DNA of 64,000 bases from Microbacterium sp. CBA3102 (GCF_007954505.1 NZ_CP042412.1:62001-126000); one strand, 5' to 3'; counted from the first letter of the stretch, positions 51,985-63,374 are shown. The notes: generated by a model from the sequence alone, not told the origin. Made by a program: numbers and translations.

Positions 51985-53310
51985 ATGACGAACACCGCCC
52001 ACGCCCCGACGCCCCGCCCCGCCGGTCTGCGAGCCGGCGACCAGGTTCAGACGGCCGCCGAACTCCAGGAGATCTGGGACACCGATCCCCGCTGGGACGG
52101 CGTCGAGCGCACGTACTCGGCGGAGGACGTCATCCGCATCCGGGGTTCGGTCCGCGAAGAGGCCACGCTCGCCCACCGAGGCGCCGACAACCTCTGGAAC
52201 CTCCTGCACACCGAGAACTACGTCCGGGCACTCGGCGCCTACACGGGCGGCCAGGCCGTGCAGCAGGTGCGCGCCGGCCTCAAGGCCATCTACCTCTCCG
52301 GATGGCAGGTCGCCGCCGACGGCAACCTGGCCGGACAGACCTACCCCGACCAGTCGCTCTACCCCGCGAACTCGGTGCCGGCCGTCGTGCGCCGCATCAA
52401 CAACGCGCTCCTGCGTCAGGACCAGCTCGAGCACGCGGAGGGCGAGACCACCCAGGACTGGCTCGCCCCGATCGTCGCCGACGCGGAGGCCGGCTTCGGC
52501 GGACCCCTCAACGCCTACGAGCTCGCACAGTCGCTCATCCAGTCCGGTGCTGCCGGCATCCACTGGGAGGACCAGCTGGCCAGCGAGAAGAAGTGCGGCC
52601 ACCTCGGCGGCAAGGTGCTCGTGCCCACCCAGCAGCACATCCGCACCCTGAACGCCGCTCGCCTCGCGGCCGACGTGGCAGGGGTCCCGACCGTGATCAT
52701 CGCCCGGACGGACGCCCTCGCCGCCGACCTGCTCACCAGCGACGTCGACGAGCGCGACCAGGAGTTCACCACCGGCGAGCGCACCACCGAGGGGTTCTAC
52801 CGGATCCGCCCCGGCCTGGAGTCGGTCATCAGCCGCGGTCTCGCCTTCGCCCCCTACGCCGATCTGCTGTGGGTCGAGACGGGCGAGCCCGACATCCAGC
52901 TCGCCCGGGACTTCGCCGCGGCCATCCACGCACAGTTCCCCGGTAAACTCCTGGCCTACAACTGCTCGCCGAGCTTCAACTGGAAGAAGCACCTGTCGGA
53001 CGCCGAGATCGCGACGTTCCAGCAGGAGTTGGCAGACCTGGGCTACAAGTTCCAGTTCATCACCCTGGCCGGCTTCCACGCCCTGAACCACTCGATGTTC
53101 GACCTCGCCCGCGGCTACGCCGATCGCGCCATGAGCGCCTACGTGGAGCTGCAGGAAGCCGAGTTCGCCGCCGAAGCCCACGGCTACACCGCCACCAAGC
53201 ACCAGCGCGAGGCGGGCACCGGATACTTCGACGTCATCTCCACCGCGCTCAACCCCGAAAGCGCGACCCTCGCCCTGGCCGGCTCCACCGAGGCCGCACA
53301 GTTCCACTGA
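51985..53310 (+). CDS. aceA: Isocitrate lyase
   Basis: A 441-residue enzyme of the glyoxylate shunt that splits isocitrate into succinate and glyoxylate. The catalytic loop KKCGHLGGK is present at about residues 207-215, with [10 protein letters not shown] before it and [10 protein letters not shown] later. Length equals that of actinobacterial ICL. The ATG at 51985 has GAGGAGACACC upstream; upstream codons of the same frame lie in the promoter. Followed by aceB, 143 bp away across a palindromic repeat; the upstream divergent RamB-like gene probably represses it when glucose is available. Confidence 0.96.
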   Translation: MTNTAHAPTPRPAGLRAGDQVQTAAELQEIWDTDPRWDGVERTYSAEDVIRIRGSVREEATLAHRGADNLWNLLHTENYVRALGAYTGGQAVQQVRAGLKAIYLSGWQVAADGNLAGQTYPDQSLYPANSVPAVVRRINNALLRQDQLEHAEGETTQDWLAPIVADAEAGFGGPLNAYELAQSLIQSGAAGIHWEDQLASEKKCGHLGGKVLVPTQQHIRTLNAARLAADVAGVPTVIIARTDALAADLLTSDVDERDQEFTTGERTTEGFYRIRPGLESVISRGLAFAPYADLLWVETGEPDIQLARDFAAAIHAQFPGKLLAYNCSPSFNWKKHLSDAEIATFQQELADLGYKFQFITLAGFHALNHSMFDLARGYADRAMSAYVELQEAEFAAEAHGYTATKHQREAGTGYFDVISTALNPESATLALAGSTEAAQFH

Positions 53311-53330
53311 TCCGTCAGCCGATGCCGCCT

Positions 53331-53414
53331 CCGTCGAGGCCCCCTCTCCCCGTCGAGACCCCCGCCCTCCCACGCGAGCCGGAGGGGGTGTCGACGACAG
53401 GAGGGGGCGTCGAC
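53331..53414. repeat. Dispersed tandem-palindrome repeat, GTCGAGACCCCC family, copy 3
   Basis: GTCGAGGCCCCCTC and GTCGAGACCCCCGCC, then inverted GGAGGGGGTGTCGACG and GGAGGGGGCGTCGACC, between aceA and aceB. Confidence 0.75.
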
Positions 53415-53453
53415 CTTCTCTCGGCATCCCCGCAACGCAAAGGACCCACGATC

Positions 53454-55109
<1,656 letters not shown>

Positions 55110-55118
55110 GCGATAGAC

Positions 55119-55165
55119 GAAGAGCCCTCGGGATCGCGGCGGACACCGCATCCGGGGGCTCTTCC
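55119..55165 (+). terminator. Terminator after aceB
   Basis: GAAGAGCCCTCGG (55119-55131) pairs with CCGGGGGCTCTTC (55152-55164, one mismatch). It stands 10 bp past the aceB stop, before the convergent aldo/keto reductase gene. Confidence 0.75.
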
Positions 55166-55235
55166 CGATCCCGAGCCGGGCCGACCGGAAAGGCTTGGCC
55201 GGGAGCGCGGAACGGCGCCTGCCGCGCGAGCCTGC

Positions 55236-56234
55236 TCAGCGAGCCTCGCCCGGCTCGGCGTCGAGGCGTTCGCGGATCTCCGCGCCCAGCACGAGATCCG
55301 CCGCACCCAACGCCTCCTCCAACTGGGCGAGCGACGACACCCCGACGACCGGGATCACCGGCACCTGTGCACCGAGGAGCCACGCCAGGGCGACCTGGTT
55401 CGGTGTCGTGCCGATCTCCCCGGCGACCTCGTGCAGCAGCGCACGGCGAGCATGACTGGACGGATGATCGACGCCGCCCCACAGCGGCTTGTCGAGACGC
55501 GCGATCCCTCCCTGATGCAGCGGTGAGTACACGGTGACGGCGAGCGGCGGACGCTCGGCGGTGCCGGTGGAGGCCGCGTAGTCGAGCAGCCCGGGCGTGA
55601 CGAAGTTGTTCCGCCCGAGGCGTGGCGCGGGGTACAGGTAGCTGTACTGCTGCTGCACCACGCCGTAGGGCGCGATGCCGAGTCGCCGCGCTTCCTCTCG
55701 CGCCTCCACCACCCTCCAGGTCGGGACGTTGGAGATGCCGGTGATGCCGACGAGGCCCTCCGCCTGAAGCTCGCCGAACGCGCCGACCGTCTCAGCGAGC
55801 GGAACCTCGCTGTCGTCCACGTGCCCGTACAGCACGTCGATGTGTTCGATGCCCAGGTGCCGTGCGCTCTCGGGAGCCTGCCGTCGGATGACCTCGGCGG
55901 AGAGACCCTCGAAGTTCGTCGGCGGCGTGTTCGAAAGAGGCTTGGACGGATCCTTCTGCGCGGCGCCGAGTTTGGTGGCGATGCGCAGCGCGTCACGGTT
56001 GCCGCGGTCACTCATCCAGCGCCCGAGCAGATCCTCGCTGTCGCGACCGGTGCCGTTGCCCCAGAGGCTGTAGTTGTTGGCGGTGTCGATGAACGTGCCG
56101 CCCGCCTCGACGAAGCGGTCGAGGATCGCACGCGCGGTGGCCTCATCGGTGCGGGTGCCGAAGTTCATGGCCCCCAGGCACAGGGTCGAGACGTCGAACG
56201 AGGTACGGCCGTCGGAGAGGGTGCGGTATTGCAT
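55236..56234 (-). CDS. Aldo/keto reductase
   Basis: A 332-residue NAD(P)-linked oxidoreductase of the TIM-barrel family. Catalytic tetrad residues are seen in FIDTANNYSLWG (Asp, Tyr), IATKLGAA (Lys) and LYGHVDDSEVP (His). The dinucleotide-binding end VIPVVGVSSLAQLEEAL closes the barrel. The substrate is not readable from sequence. It is divergent from a MocR-type regulator. In Microbacterium an aldo/keto reductase-family enzyme is a pyridoxal 4-dehydrogenase, so a vitamin B6 substrate is one possibility. AAAGGA precedes the ATG at 56234. Confidence 0.88.
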   Translation of the reverse strand: MQYRTLSDGRTSFDVSTLCLGAMNFGTRTDEATARAILDRFVEAGGTFIDTANNYSLWGNGTGRDSEDLLGRWMSDRGNRDALRIATKLGAAQKDPSKPLSNTPPTNFEGLSAEVIRRQAPESARHLGIEHIDVLYGHVDDSEVPLAETVGAFGELQAEGLVGITGISNVPTWRVVEAREEARRLGIAPYGVVQQQYSYLYPAPRLGRNNFVTPGLLDYAASTGTAERPPLAVTVYSPLHQGGIARLDKPLWGGVDHPSSHARRALLHEVAGEIGTTPNQVALAWLLGAQVPVIPVVGVSSLAQLEEALGAADLVLGAEIRERLDAEPGEAR

Positions 56235-56302
56235 GGAGGTCCTTTCTCGGGGGATGGCTCCACGCTAGAGACGAATCGGCTCGGGGATACACTCCAATCA
56301 CG

Positions 56303-57757
56303 ATGCAGAACACCAGACCGATTCTCGCGTGGGAGACCCTCCTCGACCTGGGTGCCGAGAGCGGGCCTTCCGTGCGCCTGCCACTACGGGATCGGATGGA
56401 GTCAGCCGTACGCCGAGCGATCGACGAGGGGCGACTCTCCCCCGGAGCCGCGGTGCCGCCGAGCCGGGCCCTGGCGGAGACGCTGGGAGTCTCACGGTGG
56501 GTGGTGACCGAGGCCTACGGGCAGCTCGTCGCCGAGGGCGTGCTGGAGGCGCGGACTGGGTCCGCGACGAGGGTCGCCGAACGGCCGGTGATGCCGAACG
56601 CCGCCCGCCTCCCCGATCGCCCGTGGTCGCGCGACCTCGCACCGAGACCCGCAGAGGCCCCCGCGCCACCCATCCGCTACGACCTGCGCCCGGGCATCCC
56701 CGACCTCCGCGCCACTCCCCGATCACGGTGGGCGGCAGCCGTGCGCGCCGGTCTCGCCGACCTCCCCGATCGCGACCTCATCGCCGCGCATCCCTTCGGA
56801 TACGCTCCCGCCCGCGCCGCCGTCGCCGCCTACCTCGCCCGATCACGCCATGCGGATGCCGAACCCGATCGCGTCTCGATCACCCACGGCGCGACCGACG
56901 GCATGGACATCCTCACGCGGGAACTGCACGGGCGCGGGCACCGGACGATCCTGGTGGAGGACCCGAGCTGGCCACGACTGCGCGTGATCGCCGAACACAA
57001 CGGACTGCGTCCGGTACCCGTCCCGGTCGATGACGGCGGCGTCGACACCGAGATGCTCGCCGCCCTCGCCGCTCGCACGGGAGCACGTGCCGCGCTCGTG
57101 ACTCCTGCGCATCAGTTCCCGCTCGGAGCCGCGCTCGCGCCCGCCCGTCGCGAGCAGCTGGTCCGCTGGGCGCGGGACTGCGCGGGACTGGTCATCGAAG
57201 ACGACTACGACGCCGAGTTCCGCTACGACCGGCGTCCCGTCCCCGCACTGCAGCGACTCGCGCCCGACAGCGTCGTGCTGATCGGTTCGCTGTCGAAATC
57301 GGTCTCGCCCGCGCTGGGCCTCGGGTGGATGGTGCTGCCGCCGGGCCTCACCCCCGCGCCGTCCCCGAGTGCGCCGTCACTGATCGATCAGGCCGCCCTC
57401 GCGCACTTCCTCACCCAGGGTGACTTCGAGCGACACCTGCGCGCTTCGCGCACACGGTTCCGTCGTCGGAGGCAACGGCTGCTCGACGCGCTCACGGCCG
57501 AGCTCCCCGAGCTGCGGGTGTCGGGCATCGCCGCCGGCATGCACCTGGTGCTGACGTTGCCGACCTACGCCCGCGCGTCCGCTGTGGTCGACGCCGGATC
57601 CGCCGAGGGGCTCGCCCTCACCCCGCTGCACCGCTACACCGACACGGCCGATCCTCCGGATGCGCTCGTCCTCGGATACGGACACCTCGATGATGCACTC
57701 CTCGAGGAGGCGGTGGCTCGCCTGGCGGCGGTCCTGGACTCCCCGCTCGTCCGCTGA
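56303..57757 (+). CDS. MocR/PdxR-type PLP-dependent transcriptional regulator
   Basis: A 484-residue fusion. An N-terminal GntR winged helix (LSPGAAVPPSRALAETLGVS, about 45-65, then TEAYGQLVAEGVLEAR) is joined by a linker to a class I aminotransferase domain with EDDYDAEFRYDRRP and the PLP lysine in GSLSKSVSPALGLGWM. Such proteins sense pyridoxal phosphate or amino-compound adducts; PdxR controls B6 synthesis, others GABA or taurine use. A TACACT -10-like box ends 9 bp before the ATG, suggesting a leaderless transcript. Regulation of the divergent aldo/keto reductase is likely. Confidence 0.88.
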   Translation: MQNTRPILAWETLLDLGAESGPSVRLPLRDRMESAVRRAIDEGRLSPGAAVPPSRALAETLGVSRWVVTEAYGQLVAEGVLEARTGSATRVAERPVMPNAARLPDRPWSRDLAPRPAEAPAPPIRYDLRPGIPDLRATPRSRWAAAVRAGLADLPDRDLIAAHPFGYAPARAAVAAYLARSRHADAEPDRVSITHGATDGMDILTRELHGRGHRTILVEDPSWPRLRVIAEHNGLRPVPVPVDDGGVDTEMLAALAARTGARAALVTPAHQFPLGAALAPARREQLVRWARDCAGLVIEDDYDAEFRYDRRPVPALQRLAPDSVVLIGSLSKSVSPALGLGWMVLPPGLTPAPSPSAPSLIDQAALAHFLTQGDFERHLRASRTRFRRRRQRLLDALTAELPELRVSGIAAGMHLVLTLPTYARASAVVDAGSAEGLALTPLHRYTDTADPPDALVLGYGHLDDALLEEAVARLAAVLDSPLVR

Positions 57758-57770
57758 CGACTCACTCCGC

Positions 57771-58289
57771 TCAATGGAACGACGCGGCCACCGAGTTGCG
57801 GTGATAGTCGAACACGATGCTGGTGCGGGTGGAGGCGACGCTGCTCTGGGCCGACAGATGCTCGAGCACGAACTCCCGCATCTCCGATGAATCGGCGACC
57901 GCGATGTGCAGGAGGAAGTCATCGTCACCGCCGAGGAAGAACACCTGGATGACGGGCGGGAGGACACGCACCCGGTCCGCGAACTCGACGATGCTCTCCC
58001 GGCGACCGCTCGGACGCAGGGTCACCCCGATGATCGCCTGGAGCCCGGCCCCCAGCTTCCGCTCGTCCACGCTCGCGTGGAACCCGGTGATCACCCCCCG
58101 ATCGATCAGCGCGCGCAACCGCGTGTGCGCCGTCGACGGTGCGACCCCGAGCCGAGCGGCGAGCTCCGCATTCGTCATCCGTCCGTCGGCGGTGAGCAGC
58201 TGCACGATCCTCGCGTCGATCGCATCGAGCGCGGGCGCCCGAACGCTGTTCGGCCCCGGGGCGTCAGAAGGCATCTCCATGCGAAGCAT
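57771..58289 (-). CDS. Lrp/AsnC-family regulator of alanine dehydrogenase (AldR-like)
   Basis: A 172-residue regulator. The helix-turn-helix is MTNAELAARLGVAPSTAHTR (about 39-58), and the C-terminal RAM domain carries QVFFLGGDDDFLLHIAV, where amino acid effectors bind. It is divergent from ald, the arrangement of the mycobacterial AldR-ald pair, so it probably activates ald in response to alanine. Three in-frame ATGs (58289, 58280, 58274) lie close together and none has a strong ribosome site; the first is reported. Its 3' end converges on the MocR gene with 13 bp between. Confidence 0.9.
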   Translation of the reverse strand: MLRMEMPSDAPGPNSVRAPALDAIDARIVQLLTADGRMTNAELAARLGVAPSTAHTRLRALIDRGVITGFHASVDERKLGAGLQAIIGVTLRPSGRRESIVEFADRVRVLPPVIQVFFLGGDDDFLLHIAVADSSEMREFVLEHLSAQSSVASTRTSIVFDYHRNSVAASFH

Positions 58290-58394
58290 TATTCAGGATT
58301 TCGGGCATCGACGAATAGTCTTCAGTGATTCTGTTGATCTGGCGATGTTTCTGCGATCCTGGGTCGGTCACCTCATCACACCCCTGGAGGATCA

Positions 58395-59489
58395 ATGAAG
58401 ATCGGCGTCCCCACCGAGGTCAAGAACAACGAGAACCGCGTCGCCCTCACCCCGGCCGGCGCCGATCGGCTGGTCCACGAAGGCCACCGCGTGCTCGTGC
58501 AGACCGGCGCAGGGCTCGGCTCCGGCATCACGGACGAGACCTACCGCGCCGCCGGCGCCGAGATCGTCGCGACCGCCGCCGAGGCCTGGGGCGAAGCCGA
58601 TCTGCTGATCAAGGTCAAGGAGCCGATCGCCCAGGAGTACGGCTTCCTGCGGCCCGACCTCACGCTCTTCACCTACCTCCACCTCGCCGCCGACCGCGCG
58701 CTGACCACCGCGCTCGTGGATGCCGGGACGACAGCCGTCGCCTACGAGACCGTGCAGCTGCCCGACCGCAGCTTGCCGCTGCTCGTGCCTATGAGCGAGA
58801 TCGCCGGACGACTCTCCGTGGTCATGGGCTCGCACTCGCTGCTGCGCTCGCAGGGTGGTCGCGGAATGCTGCTCGGTGGCATCGCCGGCACCCCTCGCGC
58901 CAAGACCGTCGTGATCGGAGGCGGCGTCGCCGGTGAGCATGCCGCCGCGAACGCCCTCGGACTCGGCTCGAACGTGACCGTGATCGATGTCTCCCTCCCC
59001 CGCCTGCGCGAGCTCGAGCACCGCTACGGCGGCGCGCTGGAGACCCGCGCCTCGAGCCGCTACGACATCGCCGAAGAGCTCAGGACCGCCGACCTCGTGA
59101 TCGGCTCCGTGCTGATCCCCGGCGCCGCTGCCCCCAAACTCGTCACCGACGACATGGTCGCCGCGATGAAGCCGGGATCCGTGCTCGTCGACATCGCGAT
59201 CGATCAGGGCGGGTGCTTCGAGGGCTCGCGCCCGACCACTCACGACGACCCCACGTTCGCCGTGCACGACTCGATCTACTACTGCGTCGCGAACATGCCC
59301 GGCGCGGTTCCCGAGACCGCGACCCGTGCGCTGACCAACGCGACGCTGCCCTACGTCTCGGCGATCGCCGGCAAGGGCTGGGAGCGTGCCGCGTCCGAGG
59401 ATGCCGCGCTCGCGAAGGGACTGAACGTCCAGAACGGGCACATCACCCTCCCCGCCGTCGCGCAGGCGCATGGCTTCCCGACCGACTGA
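58395..59489 (+). CDS. ald: Alanine dehydrogenase
   Basis: A 364-residue NAD-dependent enzyme interconverting L-alanine and pyruvate plus ammonia. It begins [20 protein letters not shown], the family N-terminus with the pyruvate-binding Arg. The catalytic Lys and His lie in LIKVKEPI and FTYLHLAAD, and the Rossmann motif [20 protein letters not shown] is mid-protein. GGAGG precedes the ATG. Divergent from the Lrp-type regulator and 81 bp upstream of an aminotransferase gene. Confidence 0.96.
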   Translation: MKIGVPTEVKNNENRVALTPAGADRLVHEGHRVLVQTGAGLGSGITDETYRAAGAEIVATAAEAWGEADLLIKVKEPIAQEYGFLRPDLTLFTYLHLAADRALTTALVDAGTTAVAYETVQLPDRSLPLLVPMSEIAGRLSVVMGSHSLLRSQGGRGMLLGGIAGTPRAKTVVIGGGVAGEHAAANALGLGSNVTVIDVSLPRLRELEHRYGGALETRASSRYDIAEELRTADLVIGSVLIPGAAAPKLVTDDMVAAMKPGSVLVDIAIDQGGCFEGSRPTTHDDPTFAVHDSIYYCVANMPGAVPETATRALTNATLPYVSAIAGKGWERAASEDAALAKGLNVQNGHITLPAVAQAHGFPTD

Positions 59490-59570
59490 CCTTCCAGACC
59501 CGAAAGAACCTCGGATCTTGGCGACATCCCACACCTCGCGCGCCGCATCGACCCGAGTACGCTCGTAGTC

Positions 59571-60770
59571 GTGACCGAACGCGCTCCTCTCTCCCGCAAG
59601 CTGTCCGCCATCGCCGAATCCGCGACCCTCAAGGTCGATGCCAAGGCCAAGGCCCTCAAGGCCGAGGGCAAGGACGTCATCTCCTACGCCGCCGGCGAGC
59701 CCGATTTCGCGACGCCGCAGTTCATCGTGGACGCCGCCGCGGAGGCCCTCGCCGACCCCGCGAGCTACCGGTACACGCCCGCTCCCGGCCTGCCTGCGCT
59801 GCGTGAGGCGATCGCCGCGAAGACCCTGCGCGACTCCGGGCTGGAGGTCTCCCCCAGCCAGGTCATCGTGACGAACGGTGGCAAGCAGTCCGTCTACCAG
59901 GCGTTCCAGGCCGTCGTGAACCCTGGCGACGAGGTGCTGCTCCCCGCCCCGTACTGGACCACGTACCCCGAGGCCATCCGTCTCGCCGACGGCACCCCGG
60001 TCGAGGTCTTCGCCGGCGCCGACCAGGACTACAAGGTCACGGTCGAGCAGCTCGAGGCCGCGCGCACCGCACGAACCACCGTGCTCGTCTTCGTGTCGCC
60101 GTCGAACCCGACCGGATCGGTGTACACCGCGAAAGAGACGCGTGCCATCGGACAGTGGGCACTCGAGCACGGCATCTGGATCATCAGCGACGAGATCTAC
60201 CAGAACCTCACCTATGAAGGTGCCAAGGCCACCTCGATCGTCGAGGCGGTGCCCGAGGTCGCCGGTCAGACGATCCTCGTCAACGGGGTCGCGAAGACCT
60301 ACGCCATGACCGGGTGGAGGGTGGGCTGGATGGTCGGCCCGACCGACGCCATCAAGATCGCCGGGAACCTGCAGTCGCACCTCACCAGCAACGTGAACAA
60401 CGTCGCGCAGAAGGCTGCCATCGCCGCGCTCAACGGTCCGCAGACCGAGGCCGAGCAGTTCCGCGAGGCCTTCGACCGCCGCCGTCGCCTCATCGTGTCG
60501 GAGCTGTCGAAGATCGACGGCCTCGTCGTCCCGAACCCCCTCGGCGCGTTCTACGTCTACCCCGACGTGCAGGGCCTGCTCGGTCGGACCTGGCGCGGCG
60601 TCACGCCGACCACCTCGCTCGAGCTCGCCGACCTCATCCTCGACGAGGCCGAGGTCGCGGTCGTGCCCGGCGAGGCCTTCGGTCCCTCCGGCTACATCCG
60701 CATGTCCTATGCGCTCGGCGACGATCAGCTGCTCGAGGGCGTACAGCGCCTCCAGCGCCTGTTCGCCTGA
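59571..60770 (+). CDS. Pyridoxal phosphate-dependent aminotransferase, aspartate type
   Basis: A 399-residue class I aminotransferase. PLP-contacting segments are [38 protein letters not shown] and the Schiff-base lysine in [16 protein letters not shown]. The last is the hallmark of the subgroup Ib aspartate/prephenate aminotransferases. The GTG at 59571 has no ribosome site, but TACGCT lies 7 bp upstream, so the transcript may be leaderless. Separate from ald by 81 bp. Confidence 0.93.
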   Translation: MTERAPLSRKLSAIAESATLKVDAKAKALKAEGKDVISYAAGEPDFATPQFIVDAAAEALADPASYRYTPAPGLPALREAIAAKTLRDSGLEVSPSQVIVTNGGKQSVYQAFQAVVNPGDEVLLPAPYWTTYPEAIRLADGTPVEVFAGADQDYKVTVEQLEAARTARTTVLVFVSPSNPTGSVYTAKETRAIGQWALEHGIWIISDEIYQNLTYEGAKATSIVEAVPEVAGQTILVNGVAKTYAMTGWRVGWMVGPTDAIKIAGNLQSHLTSNVNNVAQKAAIAALNGPQTEAEQFREAFDRRRRLIVSELSKIDGLVVPNPLGAFYVYPDVQGLLGRTWRGVTPTTSLELADLILDEAEVAVVPGEAFGPSGYIRMSYALGDDQLLEGVQRLQRLFA

Positions 60771-60818
60771 CGCGGTCCCGCTCCGTCCGGTCCCGCTCCG
60801 TCCGGTCCCGGCCCGTCG

Positions 60819-60900
60819 GCCGAGACCCCCGCTGACCGTCGAGACCCCCTCGCAGCCGCGGTGCTGCGAGGGGGTCTCGACGTGTGGCGGGGGTCTCGGC
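60819..60900. repeat. Dispersed tandem-palindrome repeat, GTCGAGACCCCC family, copy 4
   Basis: The most regular copy: GCCGAGACCCCCGCTGACC and GTCGAGACCCCCTCGCAGC, then their inverted counterparts GCTGCGAGGGGGTCTCGAC and GGCGGGGGTCTCGGC. It fills the gap between convergent genes and may also serve as a two-way terminator. Confidence 0.8.
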
Positions 60901-60902
60901 GG

Positions 60903-61304
60903 TCAGTCCTCGGGATGGAAGCCGATCAGCCAGCGGATGCCGTAGCGGTCGACGAGCGTGCCGTCGTAGTCACCCCAGGGGCGCTTCTGCAAGGCGTCGA
61001 GCACTCGCCCGTCGGCGGCGAGCTTGTCGAACCACTCGGTGAGGGTCAGAGCGTCGGCCGTGCCGAGGAGCGACAGGAACATGCCGCCCATCTGGACGGC
61101 GTCGTCGTCGGCACCGGCATCCGCGCCGGCGAGCTCGACGAGCCCGCTCAGCTGCCCGTGCGCGACCGCATCGCCCGGGCCGTCATGACGCCCTGCTGCG
61201 GCGTAGTCGAACAGCTGCAGGTCACCCCCGAACACGCCCTGGTAGTGATGGAGCGCCTCTGCGGCGTTGCCGGGGAACAGCAGGTACGGGATCAGTCCGC
61301 TCAT
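60903..61304 (-). CDS. VOC-superfamily (PhnB-like glyoxalase) protein
   Basis: A 133-residue protein of the PhnB/YqcK-like VOC group. LIPYLLFPGNAAEALHHYQGVFGGDL is the typical N-terminal beta-alpha-beta unit (in two parts). LTEWFDKLAADGRVLDALQKRPWGDYDG and DRYGIRWLIGF complete the paired fold. Metal-binding His/Glu positions of true glyoxalases are only partly kept, as usual for PhnB-like proteins, whose substrates are mostly unknown. Single gene, starting 30 bp after murB's stop on the same strand. Confidence 0.87.
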   Translation of the reverse strand: MSGLIPYLLFPGNAAEALHHYQGVFGGDLQLFDYAAAGRHDGPGDAVAHGQLSGLVELAGADAGADDDAVQMGGMFLSLLGTADALTLTEWFDKLAADGRVLDALQKRPWGDYDGTLVDRYGIRWLIGFHPED

Positions 61305-61334
61305 GCCGCGAGTGTATCCGCGACCGTCGAGGTC

Positions 61335-62468
61335 CTACAGGTCGACGCCCACCAGCACGGGCTCCGGCTGCAGCACGAGACCGAACTCGGCGTGCACCCT
61401 GCTCTGGATGAACCGTGCGAGCTCGGAGACCTCTGCCGCCGTCGCACCACCCCGGTTGGTCAGGGCGAGCGCGTGCTTCGTCGACACCGATGCGCGTGAG
61501 CGCGGGAGTTTGAACCCCTTGCGGATGCCGGCCTGTTCGATCAGCCAGGCCGCGCTCACCTTGACGTCGGAGACGGTCGCGGGCTTCGACGGCGGAACCT
61601 GCCCGTCGTAGGCGGCGAGAGGGATCACGGTCACCGCATCGAGGTCCGGGGCGACCGGCCAGCGCGGGCACTCGGGCGGCAGCGACCTGGCCACCGCCGC
61701 GGTCACGATGGCGTTCTGGAAGAAGGATCCGACGCCGTGCGTGTCAGGATCCGCATCGTCCAGGATCATCCCCTTCGACGCGCGGGTGGCGAGGATCCGC
61801 TCCCTGACCCAGCTGAGCGGGACCGGCGTCTCGTCGACGAGGCCGAGCGCACGCCGCAACTGCTCGCCGCGGACCACGCGCTCCCCGGCGATCAGCAGGT
61901 CGACGGTCACCGTGAGGATCACGGCACGACGCTGCGGCACGCTTCCGTGGTGGTGCTTGAGCACCGAAGTACGGAAGCCGAGGCCCAGGTCGGCCGCCGG
62001 AACGGTCGAGATCTCGCCGGTCGACTCGTCGATCAGCTCGACCTCGACCAGCGTCTCCTGGATCTCCTGCCCGTACGCACCGATGTTCTGCACGGGGGCG
62101 GCGCCGACGGTGCCGGGGATTCCACTCATCGCCTCGAGTCCCGCATAGCCGTGGGCCACCGCGTAGGCGACCAGATCGTCCCAGCCGTGTCCGGCCTGCG
62201 CGCGCAGACGGATGCGACCCGGGTGCGGGGAGGGAAGCTCCTCGATGCCCTCCGTACGCACTCGGATCACGGTGCCTTCGAAGGGCTCGTCGCCGACGAA
62301 CAGGTTGGAGCCGCCGCCGAGGACGAACCACTCGTCGCCGCGCGCCCACGTCTCACGAAGGGACTCGACGAGGCCCTCGGTCGTCGTCGCCTCGAACATC
62401 CGCTCCGGCGCTGCGCCCGTGCGGAGCGTCGTCAGCTCCGCCAGACGAACCGGCTCGATCTCCCGCAT
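61335..62468 (-). CDS. murB: UDP-N-acetylenolpyruvoylglucosamine reductase
   Basis: A 377-residue FAD enzyme reducing enolpyruvyl-UDP-GlcNAc to UDP-MurNAc in peptidoglycan synthesis. LTTLRTGAAPERMFEA begins the fold. FVLGGGSNLFVGDEPFEGTVIRV and the AMSGIPGTVGAAPVQNIGAYGQEI segments bind FAD, and the catalytic Ser lies in VGSFFQNAIV. The length (about 375) and the loop after residue 210 match type I MurB. ATG 62468 is 13 bp after the dehydratase stop, so it is part of the hadAB-murB unit; a longer frame would overlap it. Confidence 0.95.
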   Translation of the reverse strand: MREIEPVRLAELTTLRTGAAPERMFEATTTEGLVESLRETWARGDEWFVLGGGSNLFVGDEPFEGTVIRVRTEGIEELPSPHPGRIRLRAQAGHGWDDLVAYAVAHGYAGLEAMSGIPGTVGAAPVQNIGAYGQEIQETLVEVELIDESTGEISTVPAADLGLGFRTSVLKHHHGSVPQRRAVILTVTVDLLIAGERVVRGEQLRRALGLVDETPVPLSWVRERILATRASKGMILDDADPDTHGVGSFFQNAIVTAAVARSLPPECPRWPVAPDLDAVTVIPLAAYDGQVPPSKPATVSDVKVSAAWLIEQAGIRKGFKLPRSRASVSTKHALALTNRGGATAAEVSELARFIQSRVHAEFGLVLQPEPVLVGVDL

Positions 62469-62481
62469 CAGACCGCCCTCA

Positions 62482-62880
62482 TCAGACGGCGACGCGCAGC
62501 TGCGCCTTGACGAGCACGGTGGTCTCGCCGAACGTGACCTTGAGGTCGATGCGTGCGACCTGCTCGTCGACCGCACCGACGGTCGCGACGACCTTCACGT
62601 CCGCACCGTCGACCGGGTCGACGACGACCGGCTTCGTGAAGCGCACGCCGTAGTCGAGGATCCGCGTCGCGGGGTCGAGGGCCGCGACGACGACCGAGGA
62701 CGCGATGCCCATCGTGAGCATGCCGTGGGCGAGGACGCCCGGGAGCCCGACGGACGCCGCCACGTCGTCGCGGTAGTGGATGGGGTTGAAGTCTCCGGAT
62801 GCTCCCGCGTAGCGCACGAGCGATTCGCGGGTGAGGTGCACGGTGCGCTCGGCGATCACGTCTCCGACGGTGTAGCCCAT
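62482..62880 (-). CDS. MaoC-like (HadB-type) dehydratase subunit
   Basis: A 132-residue hot-dog protein with the R-specific hydratase motif: YAGASGDFNPIHYRDDVAASVGLPGVLAHGM (in parts) containing catalytic Asp and His. It resembles HadB, the catalytic subunit of the (3R)-hydroxyacyl-ACP dehydratases of actinobacterial FAS-II. Start overlaps the stop of the partner subunit gene (TGATG). In mycobacteria such subunits act in mycolate elongation. Microbacterium has no mycolic acids, so here a role in another acyl dehydration is implied. Confidence 0.88.
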   Translation of the reverse strand: MGYTVGDVIAERTVHLTRESLVRYAGASGDFNPIHYRDDVAASVGLPGVLAHGMLTMGIASSVVVAALDPATRILDYGVRFTKPVVVDPVDGADVKVVATVGAVDEQVARIDLKVTFGETTVLVKAQLRVAV

Positions 62881-63341
62881 CAGACGGCCTCCCCTTCATC
62901 CGTGCTGTCCGCGCCGACCAGCAGCACGCTGGTCGCGGTCACGACGTGGGCACCCGCGGGGTCGGTGATCTCCGCCTCGCTGGTGATCATCGCGTTGCCC
63001 CCCATCATCCGGATGCCGGTCACGCGCAGCTGTGCGGTGAGCTCGTCGCCCGCGACGATGGGCCGCGTGTACGTGAAGCGCTGCTCCGCGTGGATGGTGC
63101 GCGCGAGCACGATGCCCGAGTCCTCCTGCCCCAGCAGCTGCTGGAGCGTGAGGTCCTGGATGACCATCGCGAAGGTCGGCGGCGCCACCACGTCGGAGAA
63201 GCCCGCCGCGCGGGCCGCCTTGACGTCGATGTGCTGCGGAGCGTCGGCAAAGACGGCACGCGCGAACTCGCGCACCTTCTCACGGCCGACGAGGTACGGG
63301 GCCGTCGGCGGGAACTCCCGGCCGACCAGTTCTTGGTTCAC
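62880..63341 (-). CDS. FAS1-like / HadA-type dehydratase subunit
   Basis: A 153-residue hot-dog domain with N-terminal MaoC-dehydratase pattern: VGREFPPTAPYLVGREKVREFA, ARAAGFSDVVAPPTFAMVI and ARTIHAEQRFTYTRPIVAGD. It lacks the complete catalytic pair and is the HadA-like stabilising subunit of the dehydratase next to it. I chose the GTG at 63341, five bases after GAGGGG; the GTG at 63347 touches that site and is unlikely. The ribosome site lies inside a hairpin with 63361-63374. Confidence 0.87.
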   Translation of the reverse strand: MNQELVGREFPPTAPYLVGREKVREFARAVFADAPQHIDVKAARAAGFSDVVAPPTFAMVIQDLTLQQLLGQEDSGIVLARTIHAEQRFTYTRPIVAGDELTAQLRVTGIRMMGGNAMITSEAEITDPAGAHVVTATSVLLVGADSTDEGEAV

Positions 63342-63374
63342 TGCCACCCCTCGATCCTACCGAGGGGGTGGCAG
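63341..63374 (-). other. Hairpin covering the hadA-like ribosome-binding site
   Basis: CTGCCACCCC(-)TCG (63341-63353) pairs with CGAGGGGGTGGCAG (63361-63374, one bulge) around a 7-base loop. In the message the GAGGGGTGGC ribosome site and start codon would be in the right arm. It may instead terminate the glycerate kinase transcript. Confidence 0.55.
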
